DNA of 64,000 bases from Pseudomonas sp. J452 (lineage in GTDB: Bacteria > Pseudomonadota > Gammaproteobacteria > Pseudomonadales > Pseudomonadaceae), in the NCBI RefSeq assembly GCF_024666525.1, contig NZ_CP088294.1, forward strand, positions 124,001 to 188,000. Direction: 5' to 3'. Under the pieces are notes generated by a model. The model saw only the letters and a program-made list of their open reading frames with translations. It made no database searches and was not told the origin of the DNA. Of this stretch, positions 30,397-39,147 are shown in pieces. The stretch's first letter is position 1; every line of letters begins with the position of its first letter. A program made the position numbers and the translations under genes.

Positions 30397-32196
30397 ATGA
30401 GCGAAACGCAGATCCTGCTTGGACTAGGCGGCATAGGTGCCGCAGCCCTGGCCAGTCAATGGCTGGCCTGGCGCCTGCGCTTGCCGGCGATTCTGTTTCT
30501 GCTGATCAGCGGCATCCTCGCCGGCCCGATCCTCGGCTGGCTCGCCCCCGAGCAGCTGTTCGGCCCTCTACTGTTCCCACTGGTATCGCTGTCCGTGGCG
30601 CTGATTCTGTTCGAAGGCAGCCTGACCCTGCGACTCGACGAGTGGCGGGAGATCGGTGGCGTGGTCAAGCGCCTGGTCACCCTCGGTGCGCTGGCCACCT
30701 GGGCGGTGATTGCCATCGCCACCCACTACCTGCTGGATTTTCCCTGGGACCTGGCCATCCTGTTCGGCACCCTGACCCTAGTCACCGGCCCCACCGTGAT
30801 CATGCCGATGCTACGCGTGGTCAGGCCGCGTGCGTCGGTGGCCAATATCCTGCGCTGGGAAGGCATCGTCATCGACCCGATCGGCGCCCTGCTGGCCGTG
30901 GTGGTCTACAGCTTCATCGCCAGCCATAGCGGCGGCGCGCCCTGGAGCGAGAGCCTGGGCACCTTTGCCGTGGTGATCGCCTGCGGCTCACTGTTCGGCG
31001 CCGCAGGCGGCTGGCTGTTCGGCCTGGCCCTGCGTCATCACTGGCTGCCGGAGTACCTAGAAAACCTCGGCGCGCTGGCCGCCGTACTGGGCATCTTCAT
31101 CGCCGCCAACCTGCTGGTGCACGAGTCCGGCCTGCTGGCGGTAACCCTGATGGGCATGTGGCTGGCCAATATGCGCGGCGTGGATGTGCAGCACATCCTG
31201 CACTTCAAGGAGAACCTCAGCGTACTGCTGATCTCCGGCCTGTTCATCCTCCTCGCCGCCCGCCTCGACCTGCATGCGCTGCTGGCTCTAGGCCCGGCCA
31301 CCCTGGCGCTGCTGGCAGTGATCCAGTTCATCGCCCGCCCGCTGAACGTCGCCCTGAGCACCTTCGGCTCCAATCTGGACTGGCGCGAGCGCGCCCTGCT
31401 GGCGTGGATAGCCCCGCGCGGCATAGTCGCAGCGGCGGTCTCGGCAATCTTCGCCCAACGCATGCAACAGCATGGCTTCGCCCAGGCGCAACTGCTGGTA
31501 CCGCTGACTTTCCTGGTAATCATCGGCACCGTGGTTCTGCAGAGCGCCACTGCCAGACCACTGGCACGCCTGCTCAAGGTCGCCGAGCCGGCGGCACGCG
31601 GTTTTCTGATCATCGGCGCCAACCCGGTCGCACGCGCCATCGGCAGAGCACTACAGCAACGTGGCAGCCGTATCCTGCTGACCGATTCGAACTGGGAAAA
31701 CATCAGCGCCGCGCGCATGGACAACCTGCCGAACTACTTCGGTAATCCGGCATCACAGCATGCCGACAGCCACCTCGACCTGATCGGCATCGGCCAGTTG
31801 CTGGCGCTCTCGCCATCCAGCGAGCAGAACAACCTGGCCTGCACGCGCTTTCGCCCTGACTTTGGCAAGCACAGCCTGTACAGCCTGCCCAACCCTCGCG
31901 AGCAGCGCCTCAGCGAGAAGCACCAGGCCAGCCACGAGCACCGCGGCCAAGCATTCGGCAATCCTGCGCAGAGCTACGGACAGCTGGCAGGCTTGCTGGC
32001 ACGCGGTGCAGAGGTACGCAGCACGACACTGACGGTTGCTTTTGGCTGGGACGACTACCGGGCACTGCATGGCAATCGCGCCACCCTTCTGCTGGCCTTC
32101 GACCCGCGCGGCTGGGTGCATGTCGCCAGCGAGCCACTGGCCTTCATACCCGCAGCCGACTGGACAGTGCTGGCCCTGATCGAACCCCAGGAATGA
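30397..32196 (+). CDS. CPA1 family monovalent cation/proton antiporter with Rossmann-like C-terminal domain
   Basis: A 599-residue inner-membrane antiporter with about 12 transmembrane segments in the first 400 residues, including the TLVTGPTVIMPMLRVVRP motif in which TGP-T replaces the more usual ND or DD pair neighbourhood. A soluble domain with a dinucleotide-fold start (FLIIGANPVARAIGRALQQRG) follows. It probably exchanges Na+ or K+ for protons. The ATG at 30397 has AAGGAG upstream. It is divergent from xerD. Confidence 0.85.
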   Translation: MSETQILLGLGGIGAAALASQWLAWRLRLPAILFLLISGILAGPILGWLAPEQLFGPLLFPLVSLSVALILFEGSLTLRLDEWREIGGVVKRLVTLGALATWAVIAIATHYLLDFPWDLAILFGTLTLVTGPTVIMPMLRVVRPRASVANILRWEGIVIDPIGALLAVVVYSFIASHSGGAPWSESLGTFAVVIACGSLFGAAGGWLFGLALRHHWLPEYLENLGALAAVLGIFIAANLLVHESGLLAVTLMGMWLANMRGVDVQHILHFKENLSVLLISGLFILLAARLDLHALLALGPATLALLAVIQFIARPLNVALSTFGSNLDWRERALLAWIAPRGIVAAAVSAIFAQRMQQHGFAQAQLLVPLTFLVIIGTVVLQSATARPLARLLKVAEPAARGFLIIGANPVARAIGRALQQRGSRILLTDSNWENISAARMDNLPNYFGNPASQHADSHLDLIGIGQLLALSPSSEQNNLACTRFRPDFGKHSLYSLPNPREQRLSEKHQASHEHRGQAFGNPAQSYGQLAGLLARGAEVRSTTLTVAFGWDDYRALHGNRATLLLAFDPRGWVHVASEPLAFIPAADWTVLALIEPQE

Positions 32197-32251
32197 GCAA
32201 GGCGCCCAGCAGGCGCCTCAGCCCAGGGCTGAACGCTCTACTCGACGTGGC

Positions 32252-32662
32252 CTAGGCGAAACCCGGCAACACCGGGATCGGCTTGTTGCCCTCGCCCACG
32301 GCGACAAAGCTGAACACACCACTGACCGCCTTCTCGCGACCATCGTGATACATGCTCTCGACATAGATGTTCACCTCGACCTTGAGGCTGGTAGTGCCGA
32401 CCTTGATCACCCGGCCGACCAGCTCGACGATGGAGCCGGCCGGTATCGCATGCTTGAAGTCGATGCGATCACTCGACACCGTCACCAGGGGCAGGCGGCA
32501 GAAGCGCGTCGCGGCGATGAAGGAGACCTCGTCCATCCAGGCCAGGGCAATACCACCGAACAAGGTGTTGTGGTGGTTGGTGGTCGGCGGAAACACCGCC
32601 TTGGTCACGCGGCTTTCCGACAAATCGGTCCGCCGCAGGATCTCTTGCTCTCTCGGGGTCAT
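32252..32662 (-). CDS. Hotdog-fold acyl-CoA thioesterase
   Basis: A 136-residue hotdog thioesterase of the YciA/BACH type. The motif NHHNTLFGGIALAWMDEVSFIAATR contains the conserved Asn and Asp region, and the strand GSIVELVGRVIKVGTTSLKVEVNI is typical. It hydrolyses acyl-CoA thioesters in the cytoplasm. The acyl length is not predictable. Confidence 0.88.
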   Translation of the reverse strand: MTPREQEILRRTDLSESRVTKAVFPPTTNHHNTLFGGIALAWMDEVSFIAATRFCRLPLVTVSSDRIDFKHAIPAGSIVELVGRVIKVGTTSLKVEVNIYVESMYHDGREKAVSGVFSFVAVGEGNKPIPVLPGFA

Positions 32663-32767
32663 GCCACTACTGCTCTCTGAAAGATGTGGCTGCCTCTGTG
32701 CTGCGCGGTGTTGTACTTCTTGTCACGCTGCCCGCTGGACAGATATCGACGGCAGGCCCCAGAAACG

Positions 32768-32796
32768 AAAAAAGCAGCCCTAGGGCTGCTTTTTTC
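32768..32796 (-). terminator. Rho-independent terminator of the rpsP-rimM-trmD-rplS operon
   Basis: A perfect stem AGCAGCCC TA GGGCTGCT followed on the minus strand by TTTTTTCG, 20 bases after rplS. Confidence 0.92.
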
Positions 32797-32815
32797 CTGC
32801 AAGGAAACCGTCCGA

Positions 32816-33166
32816 TCAGGACAGTTTTTCCTTGATGCGTGCTGCCTTGCCGGACAGGTCGCGGAGGTAGTACAGCTTGGCTTTGCGCACGTCACCGCGA
32901 CGCTTGACGGCCAGGCTGTCGACCAGCGGGCTGTAGGTCTGGAAGGTACGCTCAACGCCTACGCCGTTGGAGATCTTGCGCACAGTGAAAGCACTGTTCA
33001 GACCACGGTTGCGCTTGGCGATAACCACGCCTTCGAAAGCCTGCAGACGGGAACGGTCGCCTTCCTTCACTTTTACCTGAACGACAACGGTGTCGCCCGG
33101 GGCAAAGGTCGGGATCTCTTTGGTCATCTGCTCAGCTTCGATCTGCTGAATGATTTTGTTGGTCAT
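32816..33166 (-). CDS. rplS: 50S ribosomal protein L19
   Basis: A 116-residue ribosomal protein of the large subunit at the 30S-50S interface. The text [20 protein letters not shown], then [23 protein letters not shown] and [25 protein letters not shown], is typical of L19. It is the last gene of the rpsP-rimM-trmD-rplS operon and is followed by a strong terminator. Confidence 0.98.
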   Translation of the reverse strand: MTNKIIQQIEAEQMTKEIPTFAPGDTVVVQVKVKEGDRSRLQAFEGVVIAKRNRGLNSAFTVRKISNGVGVERTFQTYSPLVDSLAVKRRGDVRKAKLYYLRDLSGKAARIKEKLS

Positions 33167-33175
33167 GCTGTGCTC

Positions 33176-33949
33176 CTAAGACAAACCACGGTTTGTCATC
33201 GATACGTTAACTATCGTTCCGCTGGCGGATGTATTCCTCCAGCAGCTTTTTTCTTCTCCAGAAAGCGAGCGGCTATCCAGAAGATCAGCGCGGCGTTCCC
33301 AGGTCCGACCAAGGGACTGCTGTAAACGCCAGCGCCGGATGTGTTCGTGGTTGCCACTAAGCAACACGTCGGGAACACATTTACCCGCATACACCTCCGG
33401 GCGGGTGTAGTGCGGACAGTCGAGCAGGCCGTCGCTAAACGAATCCTCCTCAGCCGAATCTGCATGGCCCAATGCACCGGGCAACAAGCGTGTTACTGCA
33501 TCGATCAGAACCATCGCCGGCAGTTCACCGCCGGAGAGAACGTAGTCACCGATCGACCACTCTTCATCGACATGCTCTTCGATGAAACGCTCGTCGATAC
33601 CTTCGTAGCGACCAGCGATGAGGATCAATGCCTCCTCGCCAGCCAGCTCACGCACTGCCGGCTGATTAAGCTGGCGGCCTTGCGGCGACAGGTAGATCAC
33701 CTTCGCCTGCTCTCCGGCAGATGCCTTGGCCGCAGCCAGGGCGCCTTCCAGAGGCTTGATCTTCATCACCATGCCGGGGCCGCCACCGAAGGGGCGATCA
33801 TCCACGGTCTGGTGCCGGTCATCGGTGAAATCGCGCAGGTAGTGGCAGTTCAACTGCAACAGCCCCTGCTTCACCGCACGACTGGTAATGCCGTACTGAC
33901 TGATGGCGGCAAACATCTCCGGGAAGATGCTGATGACTTCAACGCGCAT
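33176..33949 (-). CDS. trmD: tRNA (guanine-37-N1)-methyltransferase TrmD, C-terminus altered by a frameshift
   Basis: TrmD methylates G37 of tRNAs to prevent frameshifting. The trefoil-knot SAM site is intact ([38 protein letters not shown]), as is [15 protein letters not shown]. After RSLSGEEK the frame changes. Adding one A to the run of six A at 33248-33253 (minus strand) would give [13 protein letters not shown] and a TAA stop at 33207-33209, like normal TrmD. As written the frame runs on through a hairpin to 33176, with about 20 foreign residues. The catalytic core is complete, so function may survive; a sequencing error in the homopolymer is also possible. Confidence 0.9.
   Translation of the reverse strand: MRVEVISIFPEMFAAISQYGITSRAVKQGLLQLNCHYLRDFTDDRHQTVDDRPFGGGPGMVMKIKPLEGALAAAKASAGEQAKVIYLSPQGRQLNQPAVRELAGEEALILIAGRYEGIDERFIEEHVDEEWSIGDYVLSGGELPAMVLIDAVTRLLPGALGHADSAEEDSFSDGLLDCPHYTRPEVYAGKCVPDVLLSGNHEHIRRWRLQQSLGRTWERRADLLDSRSLSGEEKSCWRNTSASGTIVNVSMTNRGLS
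33180..33197 (-). other. Hairpin between trmD and rplS
   Basis: GACAAACC AC GGTTTGTC is a perfect inverted repeat just before the rplS ribosome site. With the normal trmD reading frame it would lie in the intergenic gap; with the frameshift it becomes part of the coding region. It may modulate rplS translation. Confidence 0.6.
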
Positions 33950-33978
33950 GGCACTCGCTCGCACAAGAGCCTGTCAGC

Positions 33979-34512
33979 TCAGAAATCAGCATCCCAGTCG
34001 ACCTGCATCTCGCCAGCGGCCAGATCGACCTTGAGCACACACTGCGCGGTATACGGCAGCAGGCGTTCGCGGTCATCCAGGCTGTCAGCGCAGGGCTTGA
34101 CCACCATCACATCGTTGGCACCGGTCTCCAGCAGATGATCGATCTTGCCGAGCAGTTGCCCGAGCTGATCGATAACCTTGAGACCTTCGAGCTGGTACCA
34201 GTAGAACTCGTCTTCAGCCAGATCCGGCAGCAACGCACGGGGCACACAAATGTCGAAACCCGCGAAGGTACGTGCCACTTCGCGGTCATCGAGGCCCTTG
34301 AGCTTTGCCACCAGGACCTTGCCTTGCAAGCGTCCACTGAGCATCTCGACCTGCTTGACCTCTGCATCGCGCTTGAGCGTCCAATGCGGGTAATCGAGCA
34401 GGTTGTCGATCGGATCGGTGAAGGAATAAATCTTCACCTCGCCACGCACGCCGTGCACCGAAGTGATCTTGCCGAGGACGATCAGGTCCTCAGCGGTCGG
34501 CGTCGTGGTCAT
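33979..34512 (-). CDS. rimM: Ribosome maturation factor RimM
   Basis: A 177-residue assembly factor for the 30S head that binds S19. The N-terminal RimM domain (LIVLGKITSVHGVRGEVKIYS) and a C-terminal PRC-barrel (DEFYWYQLEGLKVIDQLGQLLG) are clear. It lies between rpsP and trmD in the standard operon. Confidence 0.97.
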   Translation of the reverse strand: MTTTPTAEDLIVLGKITSVHGVRGEVKIYSFTDPIDNLLDYPHWTLKRDAEVKQVEMLSGRLQGKVLVAKLKGLDDREVARTFAGFDICVPRALLPDLAEDEFYWYQLEGLKVIDQLGQLLGKIDHLLETGANDVMVVKPCADSLDDRERLLPYTAQCVLKVDLAAGEMQVDWDADF

Positions 34513-34517
34513 AGTAC

Positions 34518-34769
34518 TCAGGCAGCGGCCTTGGCAGCGTCCTTGAGCAGCTGAGCAACACGCTCAGACGGCTGGGCGCCTTGGCTCAGCCAGTAAGTGA
34601 CGCGCTCCTGGTTAACAGAAAGCTTCACTTCACCACCATTGGCGATCGGGTTGAAGAAACCCACGCGCTCAACGAAACGACCATCGCGCGCATTGCGGCT
34701 GTTGGTCACGGTCAGGTGGTAGAAGGGGCGCTTCTTGGAGCCGCCACGGGCAAGACGGATGGTTACCAT
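34518..34769 (-). CDS. rpsP: 30S ribosomal protein S16
   Basis: An 83-residue small-subunit protein: [39 protein letters not shown] and [17 protein letters not shown]. The start at 34769 matches the universal S16 N-terminus; the upstream in-frame ATG is not used in the family. It is the first gene of the operon with rimM, trmD and rplS. Confidence 0.98.
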   Translation of the reverse strand: MVTIRLARGGSKKRPFYHLTVTNSRNARDGRFVERVGFFNPIANGGEVKLSVNQERVTYWLSQGAQPSERVAQLLKDAAKAAA

Positions 34770-34952
34770 GTGAACATCGTTCCTGTAGTCGGTGCTTGCA
34801 AAACAAAAGGCACACTTTGAGGGCCTAGGCCCGAAAGGCCGCATATTCTAAGGATTATGCGACCGTTTGCAAATCTCTTTTTGGTTCCGCCGGTCGGCGT
34901 CGCCCTGCAAGCCAAGCAGGGCGGCACTGTACGGCATTCGCGGGCACGCCGC

Positions 34953-36329
34953 TCAGAGCTTGGGCATGCCGCCGCCGGGCATCATACCGCCCAGGCCGCG
35001 CATCATCTTGGCCATGCCACCCTTGGCGGTGAACTTCTTCATCATCTTCTGCATCTGCTTGTGCTGCTTGATCAGCCGGCCGACATCCTGCACCTGAGTA
35101 CCGGAGCCGAGGGCGATGCGGCGCTTGCGCGAGCCACTGATGATGTCCGGGTCACGGCGCTCGGCCGGAGTCATGGAGCAGATGATCGCGTCCATCTGCT
35201 TGAACTGCTTCTCGGCCGCGCCCTGGGCGCCGCTCATCTGCGACAGATTGACCCCGCCGATGGACGGCAGCTTGTCCATCAGGCCACCCAAGCCGCCCAT
35301 ATTCTTCATCTGCTGCAGCTGGTCACGGAAGTCTTCGAGGTCGAAGCCCTTGCCCTTCTTCAGCTTCTTGGTGAGCTTCTCGGCCTTCTCGCGATCGATG
35401 GTCTGCTCGGCCTGCTCGATCAGACTGAGCACGTCGCCCATGCCGAGGATACGCGAGGCGATGCGGTCCGGATGGAAGGGCTCGAGCGCGTCGCTTTTCT
35501 CACCCATACCGATGAATTTGATCGGCTTGCCGGTGATATGGCGCACGGAGAGCGCGGCACCGCCACGGGCGTCACCGTCGACCTTGGTCAGCACCACGCC
35601 GGTCAGCGGCAGAGCATCGCCGAAGGCCTTGGCCGTATTGGCGGCATCCTGACCGGTCATCGCGTCGACCACGAACAGGGTCTCGGCCGGCTTGGTCGCC
35701 GCATGCACGGCCTGGATCTCGGCCATCATCTCGGCATCGATGGCCAGACGGCCGGCGGTGTCGACGATGACCACGTCGATGAACTTGAGCTTGGCCTCGG
35801 CAATCGCCGCCTGGGCAATGGCCACCGGCTGCTGGCTGCTGTCGGACGGGAAGAAGGTCACACCGATGTCGCTGGCCAGGGTTTCCAGCTGCTTGATCGC
35901 CGCCGGGCGATAGACGTCGGCCGAGACCAGCATCACCGTCTTCTTCTTGCGCTCCTTGAGGAAGCGCGCCAGCTTGCCGGCGGTGGTGGTCTTACCGGCG
36001 CCCTGCAGGCCGGCCATCAGCACCACGGCGGGCGGGGTGACGGCGAGACTGAGATCCTCGTTGGCCGCGCCCATCAGCTCTTCCAGCTCGGCACGCACGA
36101 TCTTCACGAATGCCTGGCCCGGCGTCAGGCTCTTCGACACCTCGGTGCCGACCGCGCGATCCTTGACCTTGTTGACGAAGTCCTTGACCACCGGCAGCGC
36201 AACATCGGCCTCGAGCAGGGCCATGCGCACTTCACGCAGGGTGTCCTTGATGTTGTCTTCGCTCAGCTTGGCCTTGCCAGTGACATGGCGCAGCGTCTGT
36301 GACAGGCGGTCGGTAAGGTTTTCGAACAT
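34953..36329 (-). CDS. ffh: Signal recognition particle protein Ffh
   Basis: This 458-residue GTPase binds 4.5S RNA and the signal sequences of membrane proteins. The N domain starts MFENLTDRLSQTLRHVTGKA. The G domain has GLQGAGKTTTAGKLA, VDTAGRLAIDAEM and TKVDGDARGG, and the methionine-rich M domain ends in MMRGLGGMMPGGGMPKL. The start at 36329 has AAAGGA upstream. A miniature element (36386-36644) is inserted 56 bases upstream of the start codon and may carry or displace the promoter. Confidence 0.97.
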   Translation of the reverse strand: MFENLTDRLSQTLRHVTGKAKLSEDNIKDTLREVRMALLEADVALPVVKDFVNKVKDRAVGTEVSKSLTPGQAFVKIVRAELEELMGAANEDLSLAVTPPAVVLMAGLQGAGKTTTAGKLARFLKERKKKTVMLVSADVYRPAAIKQLETLASDIGVTFFPSDSSQQPVAIAQAAIAEAKLKFIDVVIVDTAGRLAIDAEMMAEIQAVHAATKPAETLFVVDAMTGQDAANTAKAFGDALPLTGVVLTKVDGDARGGAALSVRHITGKPIKFIGMGEKSDALEPFHPDRIASRILGMGDVLSLIEQAEQTIDREKAEKLTKKLKKGKGFDLEDFRDQLQQMKNMGGLGGLMDKLPSIGGVNLSQMSGAQGAAEKQFKQMDAIICSMTPAERRDPDIISGSRKRRIALGSGTQVQDVGRLIKQHKQMQKMMKKFTAKGGMAKMMRGLGGMMPGGGMPKL

Positions 36330-36731
36330 GCGCTTTCCTTTCAGCGGGTCTTGCGGCAGGTCGCGGATTATAACCAAGTGACTTAGGGTCTGTTGGCGTT
36401 TTGTCGCGAACCGCGTTGCTGCGACAAATGGCGCCAAGCTAGGCGCGGAACGCAGGCAATGGTGCCTGCCAAGTTCCGCAACGACGCATGGCGCCATTTG
36501 CCACGCAACCCGCAGGGACGGGCCGGCTTTTTCGCGGAACGTTGTTGCTCGCCGCTCATTTGGAATGACCAAACCTCGCAACTCGCGCCTAGCTCCGCAA
36601 AAAAGCCGGCTCCGTCGCGGCCGCAACAAAACGCCAACAGACCCTATTCACCGACACCGCCAGCGGTCTTTCGTGAAATGCTTCTTATATGCCAAACTCA
36701 CGACCTTTCGGGCCCTGCGTTACAAGGACTT
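36330..36731. other. Intergenic region between ffh and the CcsA-type gene
   Basis: 402 bases, most of which is the family B inverted-repeat element at 36386-36644. The remaining flanks of about 55 and 85 bases must hold the divergent promoters. Confidence 0.65.
36386..36644. repeat. Miniature inverted-repeat element, family B
   Basis: The ends GGGTCTGTTGGCGTTTTGT and, inverted, GGGTCTGTTGGCGTTTTGT pair perfectly over 19 bases. TA dinucleotides flank both sides (36384-36385, 36645-36646). The inside has nested palindromes (GGCGCCA; AGGCA...TGCCT) and no gene. The ends resemble those of IS5-family transposons, so it may be moved by such a transposase elsewhere. Confidence 0.75.
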
Positions 36732-37532
36732 ATGCACCCTCTGCTGCCCAGCCTCGCCGCTGCCGCGCTGTATGCCGGCGCCACTGTTTATCAAGGCCTG
36801 TGCCTGGCCAAGCGCGAAACGCCGAACCGGCCCCTGCTCGCACTGCTGGTGCTGGTCGCCCTGCTCTGCCATGGCAGCAGCCTGTTCCTGCAGTTAAATG
36901 CCAGCGCCGGGCTGACCCTGGACTTCTTCAGCGCCGCCAGCCTGATCGCCTACGCGGTGATCCTCCTGACCCTGCTGGCCTGCCTGCGCATTCCGGTGGA
37001 AAACCTGCTGCTGGTACTTCTGCCCGTGGGCTGTCTGACCGTGCTGCTGGCGCAGTTCCTGCCCGCCGGCACGCTGACCCCGATCAATGAAGGCCCCGGC
37101 ATTCTCGCCCACATCCTGCTGTCGATCCTGGCCTACGGCCTGCTGACCATGGCGGTGTTCCAGGCCCTGCTGCTGCTGCTGCAGGACCACCAGCTCAAGC
37201 ACAAGCATCCGTCCGGTCTGATCAAGAACTTCCCGCCGCTGCAGACCATGGAGAGCCTGCTGTTCGGCTTCCTCTGGGCTGGCTGGGGCCTGCTCTCGCT
37301 GTCACTGCTGTCCGGCTGGCTGTTCGTCGACAACCTGTTCGCCCAGCACCTGGCGCACAAGACCATCCTCTCCTGCTTCGCCTGGGTGGTTTTCGCCGTG
37401 CTGCTGTGGGGCCGCCACCAGCTTGGCTGGCGCGGCCACAAGGCCATTCGCTGGACCCTGGCCGGCTTCTGCCTGCTGATGCTGGCCTATTTCGGCAGCA
37501 AGCTGGTCCGCGAATTCATCCTGCATATCTGA
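36732..37532 (+). CDS. Cytochrome c assembly-type membrane protein (CcsA/YpjD family)
   Basis: A 266-residue inner-membrane protein with eight hydrophobic segments of the CcmC/CcsA heme-handling superfamily. It carries GPGILAHILLSILAYGLLTM and the tryptophan-containing segment FLWAGWGLLSLSLLSG; conserved His residues occur in HILLS and HKTILSCFAW. Members related to YpjD sit beside ffh in many gamma-proteobacteria, with no proven role. The start at 36732 was chosen since upstream codons fall in the inserted element. Confidence 0.85.
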   Translation: MHPLLPSLAAAALYAGATVYQGLCLAKRETPNRPLLALLVLVALLCHGSSLFLQLNASAGLTLDFFSAASLIAYAVILLTLLACLRIPVENLLLVLLPVGCLTVLLAQFLPAGTLTPINEGPGILAHILLSILAYGLLTMAVFQALLLLLQDHQLKHKHPSGLIKNFPPLQTMESLLFGFLWAGWGLLSLSLLSGWLFVDNLFAQHLAHKTILSCFAWVVFAVLLWGRHQLGWRGHKAIRWTLAGFCLLMLAYFGSKLVREFILHI

Positions 37533-37538
37533 CCGTCC

Positions 37539-38441
37539 ATGACCCTAGCCCCCTGGATGTGGTCGTTTGGTGCATTAGCCCTGCTGGGCGCCGCCACCCT
37601 GTTGCTGCGTGGCAGTAACCTGGCGCACTACCTCGGCCTGACCAGTCGCGCCGCCCGTGCCCGCGGTGCGCCATCCCGCGAGCGGCGCCGCAACCCGCGC
37701 AGCCTCAGCGCCCAGGAAGCCCGCCAGCAGCGCCAGTACGCCCTGCTCGAACTGCTGGAGCTGGAGAAGGTCACGGTCGACGACATCATGATTCCGCGTA
37801 GCGAAGTCATCGGCATCGACCTGGACGACCCACTCGAACAGATCGTCGAGCAATTGCGCGGCATCAGCCATACGCGCCTGCCGGTGTTCCGTGGCGATAT
37901 CAACCAGGTCGAAGGCATCGTCCACATGCGCCGCCTGGCCAGCCTGCTGACGCAGAACCGGCTGAGCCAGCAGACCCTGCTGGAGTGCTGCCAGCCGCCC
38001 TACTTCATCCCCGAAGGCACGCCACTGGCGACCCAGCTGGTGAACTTCCAGAAGGAAAAGCGTCGCCTGGGCCTGGTGGTGGACGAGTACGGCGACGTGC
38101 AGGGCATCGTCACCCTGGAAGACCTGCTCGACGAGATAGTCGGCGACTTCAGCCATGAAGATGGCGAAAGCAATCCGGATATCCAGGCGCAGGCCGACGG
38201 CACGCAGATCATCGATGGCACGGCGAATATCCGCGAAATCAACAAGACCCTCGGCTGGCGCCTGCCCAGCGAGGGCCCGAAGACCCTCAACGGACTGATC
38301 ACCGAAGCCCTGGAAAGCATCCCGGATAGCCCGGTGTGCCTGCGCATCGGCCCTTACCGCCTGGAAATCCTCGAATCCAGCGAGAACCGGGTCAAGCGCG
38401 TGCGCCTGTGGCAGACCCAGCCGGGCCGGGCGCGACACTGA
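37539..38441 (+). CDS. CorC-type CBS-domain protein with reduced DUF21 region
   Basis: A 300-residue protein. A CBS pair (VTVDDIMIPRSEVIGID, HTRLPVFRGDINQVEGIVHM, RLGLVVDEYGDVQGIVTLED) and a C-terminal CorC_HlyC domain (TLNGLITEALESIPDSPV) are complete. The neighbours in related genomes have a four-helix DUF21 (CNNM) domain of about 180 residues before the CBS pair. Here only about 55 residues remain, with one membrane helix (SFGALALLGAATLLL). The gene starts six bases after the CcsA-type gene, so there is no room for the missing part. It may be a shortened Mg2+/Co2+ efflux protein or a regulator. Confidence 0.85.
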   Translation: MTLAPWMWSFGALALLGAATLLLRGSNLAHYLGLTSRAARARGAPSRERRRNPRSLSAQEARQQRQYALLELLELEKVTVDDIMIPRSEVIGIDLDDPLEQIVEQLRGISHTRLPVFRGDINQVEGIVHMRRLASLLTQNRLSQQTLLECCQPPYFIPEGTPLATQLVNFQKEKRRLGLVVDEYGDVQGIVTLEDLLDEIVGDFSHEDGESNPDIQAQADGTQIIDGTANIREINKTLGWRLPSEGPKTLNGLITEALESIPDSPVCLRIGPYRLEILESSENRVKRVRLWQTQPGRARH

Positions 38442-39147
38442 GCCCGAGCGCCAGGCCTTCGCCCCAGACCCGGTAACCCAGCGCCGAAGGGTGATAACCA
38501 TCACGCGCCAGGTAGTCGGCAGCGAACTCCAGCGCCAGGCGCTGATACTCCACCCCCTCTTCCAGACAGACCCGGCGCAGATGGCGGTCCATCAAGGCCG
38601 CGCGCCAGCCCAGCAGCTTGCGCAGCAGCCAGGGCAAGGCACTGAAATGCTCGATCGGCGGCACGCCGGTAAACACCACCCGACATCCAGTCGCCGCCAG
38701 GGCGCGACTCAGCCGACGCAGGGAGTCATCCCAGGCCTGCAACGAACTCAGATGGGTGGTGTCATTCACCCCGAACACCAGCACGGCCAGATCTGCCGGC
38801 TCGGCCAAGGCCTGGGGCAACAGACGCTGACAAGCCTGGGCGGCGGTGATGCCATTCTCGCCACAGGCGCGCCAGGTCACCGGACGCTGCAGGCGCACAC
38901 TCAATGCCTGTGCCAGCTGTCCGGCCAGGGCCGCCTCCTGCAGCTCGACGCCGACACCAGCCACCGTGGACTCACCCAGCAGCAGCAAGCGCAGCGGCGC
39001 CGCGCCAGCAGCGCCAACCAGGCCGCTCTGCGCGCCTGCGGCGGGCGGCAGGCGCAATGCCGTGCGCCGCGTCCACAGCGCTTGCGGCAGCACCACCGGC
39101 AACAAGGCCAGGGTCAACCCCCACCAGCCCAGCGCACGCAGGCGCAT
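38392..39147 (-). CDS. SGNH/GDSL-family hydrolase
   Basis: A 251-residue protein with an N-terminal hydrophobic segment (GWWGLTLALLPVVLPQAL) and the SGNH signature: Ser in LLGESTVAG, Gly in CGENG, Asn in VFGVNDTTHLS, and Asp-His in RDGYHPSALGYRVW. These enzymes cleave esters of lipids or sugars. The ATG overlaps the purT stop codon (TGATG), so it is translated with purT. Its last 50 bases overlap the convergent CorC-type gene. Confidence 0.87.
   Translation of the reverse strand: MRLRALGWWGLTLALLPVVLPQALWTRRTALRLPPAAGAQSGLVGAAGAAPLRLLLLGESTVAGVGVELQEAALAGQLAQALSVRLQRPVTWRACGENGITAAQACQRLLPQALAEPADLAVLVFGVNDTTHLSSLQAWDDSLRRLSRALAATGCRVVFTGVPPIEHFSALPWLLRKLLGWRAALMDRHLRRVCLEEGVEYQRLALEFAADYLARDGYHPSALGYRVWGEGLALGLSVAPGPAGSATGARA

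Noticed and set aside
33176..33260. Programmed frameshifting in trmD
   Set aside because: The A run could allow slippage, but there is no reason to expect regulation here; a sequencing error or simple mutation is more economical. Kept only as a possibility.
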